Below, one piece after another: positions 36,079 through 45,213 of a stretch of 64,000 bases of DNA. The DNA is taken from NCBI RefSeq assembly GCF_021729145.1, contig NZ_JAJSLW010000012.1:62001-126000 (forward strand), given 5' to 3'. The position numbers and the translations under genes were made by a program. Below the pieces are notes generated by a model, which had not been told where the DNA came from, ran no database searches, and saw only the letters and a list, made by a program, of their open reading frames with translations. The DNA is from Membranihabitans maritimus. GTDB taxonomy: Bacteria > Bacteroidota > Bacteroidia > Chitinophagales > Saprospiraceae. Position 1 is the first letter of the stretch, and the number at the start of each line of letters is the position of its first letter.

Positions 36079-37536
36079 ATGCTGATTATGAATTTTTTAA
36101 AACATTATATAAGACTATTTTCTATAACAATTTTTTCAATATTATTTTTGACGTCTTGTGATGAATTGTTGGAAGAAGATCCCCAGAATAAATTAAAGCC
36201 CAGTACCGTAAATGATTTTAATGAATTGTTGAACAAAGGATATCCGAATGCTACGGATTATCTGGAGGAAGTACCTTTGGATTATTATACCGAAATTCTG
36301 GCTGATGATGTGGACCTTGAATATTATAATCCTGATGTATTATTATATCCGATAATTCCCTATTCTTATGGAGATACCCATGAAGATGCTTCGATGCGTG
36401 GCGGATATGATAAAGCGTGGAAATATTTTTATGAGGCTGTGTATTACGCTAATGTAGTAATAGCAAATGTCGATGATGCTACTGGTGACGAAAGGAGAAA
36501 GCAATATGTAAAAGGTGAAGCTATGGTGTTGCGGGCATTTGCCTATTTCAAGCTAATAAACTTGTACGGAGCTCCGTATAATGAAGCAACCGCATCTTCT
36601 GATCCCGGTGTTCCTTTGAAACTGGATCCTGTTGTTCAGGCCGAATCGTATATTCGAAATTCGGTCCAGGAAGTATATGACCAAATAAATAAAGATCTAT
36701 TTAGTGGGATTGTTTTGATGGAAGAAAATGATCAGCGAGTAGAGTCAAAATATAAACTAAGGCCTTTTTCCGCCAAGTTGTTGGCTTCCCGGGTAGCATT
36801 ATATACGAAGGATTATGAAAGCTGCATTGATTTGTCTACAGAAGTGATAGAAGCCTATCCTGTGTTATTTAACTTGTCAGGATATGACTTTGAGACCGCC
36901 AGGGGATGGGGATATGGTGGCCAAACCCATTACTTCAATGACGATAATCAAAATGTACTTTTTAAATTCGGTACCAATGAGTACTATTATTATTTCTATT
37001 ATCCCGGTGCTTTGGGGTTATCTGATGCTTTAATAAATATGTATGAGCCTGGGGATATCAGGTTGTATTATTTTTCCTATCCAAATGGTGCCGGCAGGGT
37101 GTATTACAAGTACAGACCTTTTCCAAATCGTACTAGTGAACCAATTCGGGGGTTCCGTGTAGAAGAAGCCTTGCTTAACAGGGCAGAGGCATTTGCACAA
37201 TTGAATCAATCAGTCAATGCTATTGAGGATTTGAACAGATTGCGTTCATCAAAGTTCGATGTGAATTATGGGGATGATCCGGATTATTATAAGATTACAA
37301 TTTCAGATTTTTCCAACCAGGACGAACTTATTCAGATAGTGGCAGATGAACGAAGGAGGGAATTATGTTTGGAGTTTCACAGGTGGTATGACCTTCGCAG
37401 GTACGGTATGCCGAGAATAGAGCATGTGCATGGAGGAGAAACATTTATTCTGGAAGAAGGGGATCCCAGATATACATTGCAAATACCGCAGAGAGAACTC
37501 GATTTTAATCAGAGTATGGAAAAAAATCCCAGATAA
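36079..37536 (+). CDS. SusD/RagB-family nutrient-binding lipoprotein
   Basis: Surface lipoprotein of 485 aa that caps the SusC barrel and binds substrate. The lipobox Cys is in ILFLTSCDELLEEDPQNK, followed by the usual SusD opening. TPR-like helices lie at about 130-230 (MVLRAFAYFKLINLYGAPY), and the C-terminal signature is ERRRELCLEFHRWYDLRRYG. It is an ordinary length for the family. Alternative start codons lie three codons apart (36079 and 36088). Together with the gene before it, it forms the import pair of this locus. Confidence 0.92.
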   Translation: MLIMNFLKHYIRLFSITIFSILFLTSCDELLEEDPQNKLKPSTVNDFNELLNKGYPNATDYLEEVPLDYYTEILADDVDLEYYNPDVLLYPIIPYSYGDTHEDASMRGGYDKAWKYFYEAVYYANVVIANVDDATGDERRKQYVKGEAMVLRAFAYFKLINLYGAPYNEATASSDPGVPLKLDPVVQAESYIRNSVQEVYDQINKDLFSGIVLMEENDQRVESKYKLRPFSAKLLASRVALYTKDYESCIDLSTEVIEAYPVLFNLSGYDFETARGWGYGGQTHYFNDDNQNVLFKFGTNEYYYYFYYPGALGLSDALINMYEPGDIRLYYFSYPNGAGRVYYKYRPFPNRTSEPIRGFRVEEALLNRAEAFAQLNQSVNAIEDLNRLRSSKFDVNYGDDPDYYKITISDFSNQDELIQIVADERRRELCLEFHRWYDLRRYGMPRIEHVHGGETFILEEGDPRYTLQIPQRELDFNQSMEKNPR

Positions 37537-37551
37537 TCAAAAAATAATAAA

Positions 37552-38415
37552 ATGAAAGTATTTAATGTGATTTTTATATTGCTATTAATCAATGTATTAT
37601 ATAGTTGTTCTAAAGAAAAAATTCAGATTGACCCATATCAGGCGCCGGAATTATTGCCGGATAATTTGGTTCCGGGTGATCAAATGAATGATGCGATACT
37701 GACTCTATATGATGATCTGGGAATTGTCGTATATACTGACACCGAAGATCCCAGGTTTCGAAAAGACCTCGTGTCTGATGAAACCTTACAATTGCCAGAA
37801 CGATTGCCAGCAGATACATCAGCAGTTTTGTTTTATATAAAAATGATCAGAGATGAATTGTATAGTGTTTTGCCTGATGATAAAAAATACCTTGCTCCCA
37901 GGAATTTTTATGTATTGAAGAGTCCGCTTGTCAGTGGTACAGGGTATTACAAATATAAGTATAAATCTTATTTATGGTCCAATTCATTCGCAGATGTGAC
38001 GGTGGGAAGCCTTGATGAATCACAATTGGATACAACATTGCTGAAGGAAAGTCTTATATATGCATTGTCTTCTGTTTTGAGGGGACAAAAATACAATTCT
38101 GGAATTTTTGGACAGTTCCAGACAGCTGCTGATGATGCGGGCTATTATTGGTCTGTCACCTCAGATGAAGCAGCGTATTCAAATGGATTTATTACATCGG
38201 ACCAGGGAGCCATTTTGAGCGACCAGCAGGATTTTGATAGTTATGCTGCTTGGGCTGCAACCGTAAACCCCAATACAAGGGATTCCATTCTTACCCTTTA
38301 TCCTGGAATAGCAACAAAATATAGCCTTGTTTCGGCAGTTTTCAGGTCAGAAGGGATTTCATTGGAGCAAATCAATGAGAAATGGCAGGACAGCCCACTT
38401 AATCCGAATCATTAA
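37552..38415 (+). CDS. Lipoprotein resembling Mx1 zinc metallopeptidases but lacking the metal-binding motif
   Basis: A 287-aa lipoprotein (NVLYSCSKEK) directly after susD. Its order of segments matches the SusD-linked putative zinc peptidase family (Mx1, PF15890): an ILTLYDDLGI-like start, a helix then NFYVLKSP, a GQKYNS stretch, and a late AYSNGFITSD...DFDSYAAW segment. At about residues 168-178, where that family has HHEFxHILHQ, this protein reads LIYALSSVLRG, so both His ligands and the catalytic Glu are missing. I expect a binding or structural role rather than catalysis. Family placement is from memory of the pattern and is moderately sure. Confidence 0.65.
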   Translation: MKVFNVIFILLLINVLYSCSKEKIQIDPYQAPELLPDNLVPGDQMNDAILTLYDDLGIVVYTDTEDPRFRKDLVSDETLQLPERLPADTSAVLFYIKMIRDELYSVLPDDKKYLAPRNFYVLKSPLVSGTGYYKYKYKSYLWSNSFADVTVGSLDESQLDTTLLKESLIYALSSVLRGQKYNSGIFGQFQTAADDAGYYWSVTSDEAAYSNGFITSDQGAILSDQQDFDSYAAWAATVNPNTRDSILTLYPGIATKYSLVSAVFRSEGISLEQINEKWQDSPLNPNH

Positions 38416-38427
38416 AATAAAAATTGT

Positions 38428-40911
38428 ATGCAGATGAAATTTTCAAATTTAGCAAAGCTGATAATTGCATTTTTCTTAGCAGGACAGATCAATAGTTTTG
38501 CTCAACCTATTTTAATCGAAGGGAAGATAGAAAATAAGATAAAAGATACTTTGATATTTAGTTACAGACCTTATTCATTGTTTGGTGGGTTAAATTCCCA
38601 AGAAATTTTGCTTAAAGATGACGGAACTTTTGAATTAGAGTTTAAAGAGGAAGCCCCGGTTCGCGGGTTTATATCTTTGGGGAGAGTTCCGGTCACTGAA
38701 AAGTTTAGTGTCAAAACGGAGGATGGTCGGGATACGGCTATTCAGGTTCCGACGTTTGATTCCAAATTAATATACTTCTATTTGACACCGGGTGAAGAAA
38801 TACAATTTCAAGTCGATGCATCTGATATTCCTGAGACGTTGGAATTTACCGGAGAACTATCTGACAACTCTTTATTTATGAATGAAGATGATTGGAGATT
38901 TAATTCCTATAAGCAGAAATTTTTAAAAAATTGGCATGCTAACACCGCCTATGGTCCCGAAAGGTTTTTGGAATTTGCCGATAAAAAATCGGAAGATCAA
39001 AGTAAATTTTTGAAACAATTTAAGTCAGAATATAATCTTACTCCTTCTTTGGTAGATATGTATACTTTTGATATTCAAAGTGAAAATGTAACTACCAAGA
39101 TATACTATAAAATGAAGCGTGAAGATTTCTTAAAAGAAGAAGTTATACTTCCGGCTAATTTTTATGATTTCATGTTTGATGTTGAATTTGCTGAGGAAAG
39201 CGCCGATAAAGGAGTAGCCTATTTTTATTTTCTCGATGCTTATCTCAAGAAAATGCATGAAATTAGTGAAAGTGAAATGGGACTTTATTCCTATGTCCCG
39301 GAATTACTAAATGGAAGGGCTTTATATGAATACTATGCCTTTGCTTTGGGGAGGGATTTTAAAAAGGATCTTTATGATAAATTTGGAGAAGATTGTCCTT
39401 ATCCTGATTTGGCCGCGAATGTAAAAACAAAGTACAAACACCTTGAAGGGATGTTGGAAGGTAACCCTGCTCCATCCGTAGAGTTGGAAACACCTGATGG
39501 TGAGACGATTTCGCTGGATAAATACCTGGGGAAATATATTTATATTGATTTTTGGGCAACCTGGTGCGGGCCTTGTATAAAAGAAATGCCTGACTTGCAC
39601 AAATTGGAGAAGGATTATCGGGATTCTGGTATAGTATTTCTAAGTGTATCATATGACAATGATAATTCTGTTGATAAATGGAAAAATTTCATGACTAGCC
39701 GCGAAATGACAGGAATTCAGGTAAGAGCTAATGATGAGAACAGGGAAATTTTTTCCAAAGCTTTTAATATTAAACAAATTCCCCGTTTTGTGATAATTGA
39801 CCCGAAAGGAAATATCCTTGATCCAAATGCTCACAGACCATCCAATCCGGGAATACGCAGAGTGTTTGATAATTTATCACCTGCTTTTAGCGAAGTTGAA
39901 AAAAATGAGTTACTTGGTTTCAATTCGTTTTTTAGCGTAAAAGATTCCACAAATATCTTAGTTGTTGGTGAAAATCACTCTTCCGAAGTCGCTCCAGTCT
40001 TGTTTCCACAAATGGTTGAAAACTTTCACCGGGAAAGTGGAGTCAATGATATCCTTATTGAATTTGGTCCGTCAGAAGCCTATTTTTATAATAAATTTTT
40101 AGAAACTGGTAATGATCACTACCTCCGCTATACTATAAATGCGGGATATTATAAGAGTTGGGAAATTGCATGGAAAAGGGTATATGAATTTCATCAACGA
40201 ACGGGAAAGGCTCTCCGCGTAATTGGTTTTGATTTTGACAGGGGAAGGACTTTGGCGTATTCATTATATAATGTTTTCAAAGAATATGAAAATAAACCGG
40301 AATGGGTAGATTCAACAATGCAATTTATTAAATCCCCCGAATTCTTTAAAACATATACGATTGATTACCCAACAGATCAAGATAAAAAAATGATGGCATC
40401 AATGAGAGCTTTATTGCAGGAACATTTGTCAGAATTAAAAATTTGGTTGAAGCCAGAAGATTATGTATTGATAGAAGATATACTAGCTAATAAAGCTACC
40501 GGATTTGGAGGTAATAGAGAAGTAGCTATGAAAGAAAATGTCAGTTACATTTTAGAAAGGACCCGGGAAAGAAATTATTTTATGTTGGTCGGAAGGGACC
40601 ATGCTTATAATAAACCCATTTATGGAAAAGAAGTCAAATTGGCGAAATTATTAAAGGAGGATGCCGGAATTAGAGTATTTACGGGAGTGGTACTTCATGA
40701 AAATTCCCGGCAATGGGGAGCTGATTTTAAGCAAAAGGTTACGTTGAATGAAGTACAAAATAAAGTTCCATGGAACAAATATGAAAAAGAGATTTTATCC
40801 AAAATCAAAGGTGATTTTACCTATGTGCCATTTGTAGAAGAATTAAGCCCACTAAATAGCTATACAGATTATATAATTATCGCAAGAAATCAGGATGCTA
40901 TTGATTTTTAA
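38428..40911 (+). CDS. TlpA-like thioredoxin fused to an erythromycin-esterase-like domain
   Basis: Exported 827-aa protein with a signal peptide (about 1-25). Residues 27-330 hold a DUF4369-like beta domain and a helical region. Residues 340-480 form a TlpA/AhpC-type thioredoxin fold with redox motif WCGPC (C380, C383). From about 505 to 800 a third domain resembles erythromycin esterases: VVGENHS (H517), ILIEFGP, VIGFDFDRG, EVAMKENVSYIL and a RDHAYN segment (H725). This combination is unusual. A thiol-redox step joined to a hydrolase-like domain in a SusCD operon suggests processing of the imported compound, but this is inference. Confidence 0.8.
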   Translation: MQMKFSNLAKLIIAFFLAGQINSFAQPILIEGKIENKIKDTLIFSYRPYSLFGGLNSQEILLKDDGTFELEFKEEAPVRGFISLGRVPVTEKFSVKTEDGRDTAIQVPTFDSKLIYFYLTPGEEIQFQVDASDIPETLEFTGELSDNSLFMNEDDWRFNSYKQKFLKNWHANTAYGPERFLEFADKKSEDQSKFLKQFKSEYNLTPSLVDMYTFDIQSENVTTKIYYKMKREDFLKEEVILPANFYDFMFDVEFAEESADKGVAYFYFLDAYLKKMHEISESEMGLYSYVPELLNGRALYEYYAFALGRDFKKDLYDKFGEDCPYPDLAANVKTKYKHLEGMLEGNPAPSVELETPDGETISLDKYLGKYIYIDFWATWCGPCIKEMPDLHKLEKDYRDSGIVFLSVSYDNDNSVDKWKNFMTSREMTGIQVRANDENREIFSKAFNIKQIPRFVIIDPKGNILDPNAHRPSNPGIRRVFDNLSPAFSEVEKNELLGFNSFFSVKDSTNILVVGENHSSEVAPVLFPQMVENFHRESGVNDILIEFGPSEAYFYNKFLETGNDHYLRYTINAGYYKSWEIAWKRVYEFHQRTGKALRVIGFDFDRGRTLAYSLYNVFKEYENKPEWVDSTMQFIKSPEFFKTYTIDYPTDQDKKMMASMRALLQEHLSELKIWLKPEDYVLIEDILANKATGFGGNREVAMKENVSYILERTRERNYFMLVGRDHAYNKPIYGKEVKLAKLLKEDAGIRVFTGVVLHENSRQWGADFKQKVTLNEVQNKVPWNKYEKEILSKIKGDFTYVPFVEELSPLNSYTDYIIIARNQDAIDF

Positions 40912-41230
40912 CCGGACATGAACTTCTAAAGATAATAGTGTGCATGTCAAAGGGAATGAATGTCAACAAAAGATTATTTTCAATATTTAGAAATAATGAA
41001 AATTGGTATTCAATATTTGGATTTTAATTGTCTACAATGGAGATTCCCATAACCAAAGATATTCTGGCTGTGGCGCATATTCATGGCCAGTTAAATATAT
41101 CGTAGTACGATTTATTATAGGTTTGACATCTTTTTATTTAGGTGTTCCCAAATTTATAATTTTTGGGTATCGCCTGGGCCCATCATAAAAGAGCAACTGT
41201 CTTAAAGGAATATCTGGTGAAAATAGCGGA
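40912..41230. other. Intergenic region between converging transcripts
   Basis: The SusCD operon and the sigma-factor gene converge here. A weak hairpin CCCAAA/TTTGGG (41147-41167) lies in AT-rich sequence and could end one of the transcripts. A 61-codon plus-strand frame at 41003-41188 has no recognisable feature or good start context, and I do not call it a gene. Confidence 0.4.
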
Positions 41231-41839
41231 TTAAATGACTAAATAAATAAGGAGGGCGGCAAGGGTACTTTTATCAATATTTTTTTCTTTAATATATTCT
41301 CTGATTGATTTCATAGCCAGGGATAGGTATTCTTTTACAGTGTGTTTTGAAATATTAAGTTCCCTTGCTGTTTCTTCATAAGTTTTATTTTCCAGTTTGC
41401 ATAGTTTAAAAACGTTTTTCTTCTGAGGTGATAATTGGTTTACTGCTTCTTCAAGTATTTCCCATTGTAGTTCAAAATCAATTTTTTCTTGGATAGAAGA
41501 TGGAACTGGGGATAAATCTAATTTTGTATCCAATGGTATTGTCGTTTTGTCCCTATTGAGTTGGTTAATGGATAAATTAAAACTAACAACAAAGAGCCAA
41601 TTGGAAAGGGGTTTGTTAGAATCCAGACTTTTGCGTTTTTCCCAAAGGACTACGAAAACTTCCTGTAGCAGATCCTGGGCGGTGGTTTTGTCTTTTATTA
41701 ATTTTAATATATTGGCGTAAATTGCCTGATGAAGGTTGTAATAGATCTCCTCAAAAGCTTTCCTGTTACCGGATTTAAGTTTTTTGACCAGTAGTCTAAC
41801 ATCCTTGTTGTTTTTCTCTTTTGGCATGTATGGACGCAA
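41231..41839 (-). CDS. ECF-type RNA polymerase sigma factor
   Basis: Sigma-70 family factor of the ECF class, 202 aa. Region 2 is at about 25-90 (AIYANILKLIKDKTTAQDLLQEVFVVLWEKR). Region 4 is at about 140-190 (LSPQKKNVFKLCKLENKTYEETARELNISKHTVKEYL), the helix-turn-helix that reads the -35 element. A hydrophobic C-terminal tail follows. It is the FecI-like type that works with FecR proteins. In this window it is 9 kb from fecR and on the opposite strand, convergent with the SusCD operon, so the pairing is plausible but unproven. Confidence 0.9.
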   Translation of the reverse strand: MRPYMPKEKNNKDVRLLVKKLKSGNRKAFEEIYYNLHQAIYANILKLIKDKTTAQDLLQEVFVVLWEKRKSLDSNKPLSNWLFVVSFNLSINQLNRDKTTIPLDTKLDLSPVPSSIQEKIDFELQWEILEEAVNQLSPQKKNVFKLCKLENKTYEETARELNISKHTVKEYLSLAMKSIREYIKEKNIDKSTLAALLIYLVI

Positions 41840-42269
41840 AATTAATAAAACAGAATAAAGATATTAACTTTTGATTAATATACTCAAAATAGGCAATCAT
41901 ACATAATTATCCTGGTCATTAACATCTTCTTCCATAAAGACCTGAAAAGAAACAGTTTTGACCTTATATGTGTCAACGTATAAATATGTGGAACATTCAT
42001 TAGTGGGGTATACTTAAGATTCGGGATCTAAATGAATAGAAGGGCTAACAATTATTTTTTGAACGTTTCACCTTTGTCTTTGAATTCATTTCCGTATAAA
42101 ATACAACTTGTTTTTTTTCAATTCATTATCAAAGTTATATATGCCCAAACATCATTACTAATGTTTAAATCGGTTTGAAGCTTATTTAACATTCAGGTTT
42201 CCACAACTGTTGGTATAAGGGCGGGCAATTTTTATTGTGCCTTTTATCTTTATCTTTTTTATTTTTCAC
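41840..42269. other. Intergenic region upstream of the sigma factor gene
   Basis: This 430-bp AT-rich gap lies upstream of the sigma gene and downstream of the CBS gene, both on the minus strand. It must contain the sigma promoter. I see no gene, tRNA, strong hairpin or exact promoter consensus. Confidence 0.4.
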
Positions 42270-42725
42270 TTAATCCATATCGAAAAGGGCTTTGAGGATG
42301 TCTCTTCGGCTTATTTGCCCTCTTAGTTTTCCGTCGTCGTCAATTACCAATAGCCGTTTGTACGGGGTAGTGAGAAATATATTGGCTGCTTCATTGATAT
42401 CGGTTTCCTGGTTTACACTTTTCATTATGTTGGACATATAGTGACTGGCGGTTTTATCCAATACCGGATGGTTATGGTACATTGTTTCAACTACTATTCT
42501 GAGGCAATCTTTATCATCAATCAATCCTACGACATCTCCCATTTGATTTAAAACGGGTGCTCCCGTTATTCTATTTTGTAAGAGAGATTGAGCAACATCA
42601 AGAATATGCGTGTCTGGATGAAATGTGATTAATTTGTTTTTATCGGTCATGTACTCTTTTACTCTTTTCGGTTCTGCCGCCATTTCTGAAGTAGCGGGTA
42701 CTTCTTTCTGTTTAAAATTTTTCAT
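42270..42725 (-). CDS. CBS-domain protein
   Basis: Cytosolic protein of about 151 aa made of a pair of CBS motifs (about 22-75 and 90-150), which bind adenosine nucleotides and report energy state. Recognisable pieces are MGDVVGLIDDKDCLRIV and RLLVIDDDGKLRGQISRRDIL. No catalytic domain is attached. I start it at the ATG at 42725 (MKNFKQKEVP) rather than 19 codons earlier, because the extra N-terminal part does not resemble the family. Its partner is unknown. Confidence 0.82.
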   Translation of the reverse strand: MKNFKQKEVPATSEMAAEPKRVKEYMTDKNKLITFHPDTHILDVAQSLLQNRITGAPVLNQMGDVVGLIDDKDCLRIVVETMYHNHPVLDKTASHYMSNIMKSVNQETDINEAANIFLTTPYKRLLVIDDDGKLRGQISRRDILKALFDMD

Positions 42726-42899
42726 ATGTTTCGTATTTAATTGCCTATGTAATTGAATTCCTATTAAATATACGAAATCCAAATTATTTTTTATATAAAT
42801 AGACTCTTAAAAGTTTTAAGGTTGATTAAGTAAAAGGTGGCAGAATAAATAAAGGCAGTATGTTATTTGGCAAGTAGATATTAATACAAAAGAAACAGT

Positions 42900-43373
42900 T
42901 TAATCCTCTTCAACCAAGGTGATTGGTCTGTTAATACTTTCTTCCAGGGCAATTAATGTCTCCGTACGTTGAATACCTTCTATAGCTTGAATTTTTTCGC
43001 TTAAAAGCTCTCGAAGATGATTGGTATCTCTACAACAAACTTTAGCAAAAATACTATAATTTCCTGTGGTATAGTAGGCGTTTACTACTTCAGGAATATC
43101 CTTTACCTTGTCTATCACTTCATTGTAAAGAAAACTTCTCTCCAGAAAAATACCGATAAAAGAAGTAATGTCGTATCCTAATTTTGTTTCATCCACTTCC
43201 AGTCTTGATCCTTTGACAATGCCTAATTCTTCCAATTTTTTCATTCGGACATGAACGGTTCCCCCGGAAACAAAAAGTTTTTTTGCAATATCCGTATATG
43301 GCATTTTTGCATCCTTCATTAAAATGGAAAGAATCTGTCTATCCAATTTATCTAAATCATGTATCTTCGCCAT
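42900..43373 (-). CDS. Lrp/AsnC-family transcription regulator
   Basis: Regulator of 157 aa with an N-terminal winged helix (LDKLDRQILSILMKDAKMPYTDIAKKLFVSGGTVHVRMKKLEELGI) and a C-terminal RAM effector domain (about 70-150), which usually binds amino acids. The length is typical. It is similar in plan to the second Lrp gene at 52841-53320. It is transcribed alone, divergent from the gene to its right; regulation of itself or that neighbour would be normal for the family. Confidence 0.92.
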   Translation of the reverse strand: MAKIHDLDKLDRQILSILMKDAKMPYTDIAKKLFVSGGTVHVRMKKLEELGIVKGSRLEVDETKLGYDITSFIGIFLERSFLYNEVIDKVKDIPEVVNAYYTTGNYSIFAKVCCRDTNHLRELLSEKIQAIEGIQRTETLIALEESINRPITLVEED

Positions 43374-43466
43374 TCGGTAAGAAATTTATTAATGTATGTT
43401 TGATAAATTTAGAATAATTTAAATATATATAAGAATTTTTATCATTTTTTAATTGGTGAAATCTTT

Positions 43467-44435
43467 ATGAGGTATATTAAAAAGTTTAGTCTTTTATTAT
43501 TTCTCCTGGGCGTTGGGACAATATGTTTTCTATTGGTATGGTTTACGGATACTGTTTCTAAAGCCGAATATAATGATTACAGAATGAATCAACTACGGGG
43601 AGAGAATTTTTCATCCCATGGTTCAATAATGCAATTTGGGAGTGAAAAGGAGGCTTTTCTAAATAAATATTTTGAAAGTATAGATGGTGGGTATAGATAT
43701 AAGGGGGGACTCATGGGTCGATTGCAACTGGATAGTATTTACAAGCATGGAGAAATTGTTGATGTGAGTGCAGAAAAAGATACGTCAAATAGATATGTAA
43801 GTTTTGGATGGGATGAAGGCGAAAAAATATATATAAATGTAGATAGGATTGGAGAAGGTAGTGTCAAAGAATTTTTGAAAAAGCTCGATTCCAATGAGAC
43901 AATGGGGTTCAGGGAACTTTGGATTGATTTGCGTTTTATTCGTGAACTGGATTTTGGAATTTTTCTCCGACTTGCCAATCAATGGTGTAATAAAGAAGAT
44001 TTCGAGTTGGCAAAAATAGTTGGAAAGACCAGGACAGATATAGTAACTGCTTCCGGCAATCCATTTTTCAGTGCTGATAAGGTTTATTTCCTTTTGTCAG
44101 ACGATACCCCTGATGAGGTAAAAAAGGTGGCTGTAGATTTAACGCAACTTCAATCATATAAAGCTCTTGGTAATTTTTCTTTCCCGGCGGATACCATTTG
44201 TGTCCGCACTAGCTTTCGTTCCGGGGGAGGGAAGATAGTAGAAGTGTGCAATAAGCTTTTGGTCTCTGGCTACAACCCGCAGGTGAAAACAAATTCTCAA
44301 AATGAATCGAATATTATGAACAATTGGGATGTAGCTGCATCCCAATTTCAGGATTTGTATTATAATAAAAGTTCATCCTTCTCCAACGAAAAATTAAGGG
44401 AACTAATCGGTCAATTAATTTCTAAGGAAAATTAA
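43467..44435 (+). CDS. Uncharacterised membrane-anchored protein, possibly a degenerate S41 peptidase
   Basis: A 322-aa protein with one N-terminal helix (about 7-27) and an extracytoplasmic body. I do not recognise it firmly. Its middle part follows the layout of the S41/C-terminal-processing peptidase core: a KIYINVDRIGEGSV strand, GFRELWIDLRF like the LILDLRxNxGG strand, and VYFLLSDDTPDEVKKVAVDL where the family has a VLVNxxTASASE segment. The catalytic Ser is absent. It could be a non-catalytic relative or an unrelated protein. Its end overlaps the convergent tsaC gene by 21 bp. Confidence 0.6.
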   Translation: MRYIKKFSLLLFLLGVGTICFLLVWFTDTVSKAEYNDYRMNQLRGENFSSHGSIMQFGSEKEAFLNKYFESIDGGYRYKGGLMGRLQLDSIYKHGEIVDVSAEKDTSNRYVSFGWDEGEKIYINVDRIGEGSVKEFLKKLDSNETMGFRELWIDLRFIRELDFGIFLRLANQWCNKEDFELAKIVGKTRTDIVTASGNPFFSADKVYFLLSDDTPDEVKKVAVDLTQLQSYKALGNFSFPADTICVRTSFRSGGGKIVEVCNKLLVSGYNPQVKTNSQNESNIMNNWDVAASQFQDLYYNKSSSFSNEKLRELIGQLISKEN

Positions 44436-44984
44436 TTCTTTTTGCTTAGCGGAATACTCAGCTATTAATGAGGGTTGAGGATCTTCTCCTACCTGGCCGT
44501 GGTACTGTGAAATATAGTCTACATTCTCTAAAATATCGCTGGATATTTCATCAAAACTTTTGGGAAAAGGACTTTTACTTACATTGGCAGAAGTACTTAC
44601 CAGGGGTTTGCCCAATGCACTAATAACCTCTTTGCAAAAAGGTTCCTGAACTATTCTTAGAGCAATACTTCCACTCTGGGAAGTGATCCCTTTTGCGAAT
44701 GTTTTTCTTGCTTTTTTAAAAATTATGGTTAATGGGCGTTCATTAAAATAGAGTATGTTTTCGAGTTTGGGATGCATTTTATATACGAGAGATTTTAACA
44801 TATTTAAATCACTTACCAACAGGATCAACGGTTGGTCCTGGGCTCTTTTCTTAATAGAAAAAATTCTGTCAACAGCATCCTGGTTAAAAGGATCACAACC
44901 TAAGCCCCATATTGTATCCGTAGGGTATAATACTACTTTTCCAGCCTCTATTTTTTCAACAATTTCAAGTACTTCTTTTCTCAT
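44415..44984 (-). CDS. tsaC: L-threonylcarbamoyladenylate synthase (TsaC/Sua5 family)
   Basis: A 189-aa cytosolic enzyme of the Sua5/YciO/YrdC fold. It makes threonylcarbamoyl-AMP from threonine, bicarbonate and ATP for the t6A37 modification of tRNAs that read ANN codons. Motifs present are VLYPTDTIWGLGCDP, SIKKRAQDQPLILLVSD (the KxR substrate site) and PLVSTSANVSKSP (the SxN site). There is no Sua5 C-terminal domain, so it is the short TsaC form. A YciO-like paralogue role cannot be fully excluded. Confidence 0.85.
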   Translation of the reverse strand: MRKEVLEIVEKIEAGKVVLYPTDTIWGLGCDPFNQDAVDRIFSIKKRAQDQPLILLVSDLNMLKSLVYKMHPKLENILYFNERPLTIIFKKARKTFAKGITSQSGSIALRIVQEPFCKEVISALGKPLVSTSANVSKSPFPKSFDEISSDILENVDYISQYHGQVGEDPQPSLIAEYSAKQKELIFLRN

Positions 44985-45213
44985 AAAAATTTATTAATAC
45001 ACATGCAGAAACGCAAAAAAATATATTTAAGTACTATTTTAACGATAAATTATTACCCACTTGAATCTAAATGCAGCAAATTTTCGTATCAACTTTTGTT
45101 AGAATTTTATGTTTAATTTTAGATGGGTTGGTTGAAGAGGAATTAATGGAATGTAGAATGAGAATTATCCTCAGTTTTCAGAAAAAATATAAAAAATGAA
45201 TTAATTTAAATCC

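Noticed and set aside
41003-41188. 61-codon plus-strand frame between the SusCD operon and the sigma gene
   Set aside because: No family resemblance or promoter; it contains the weak hairpin at its end, and the region is AT-rich where chance frames are common.
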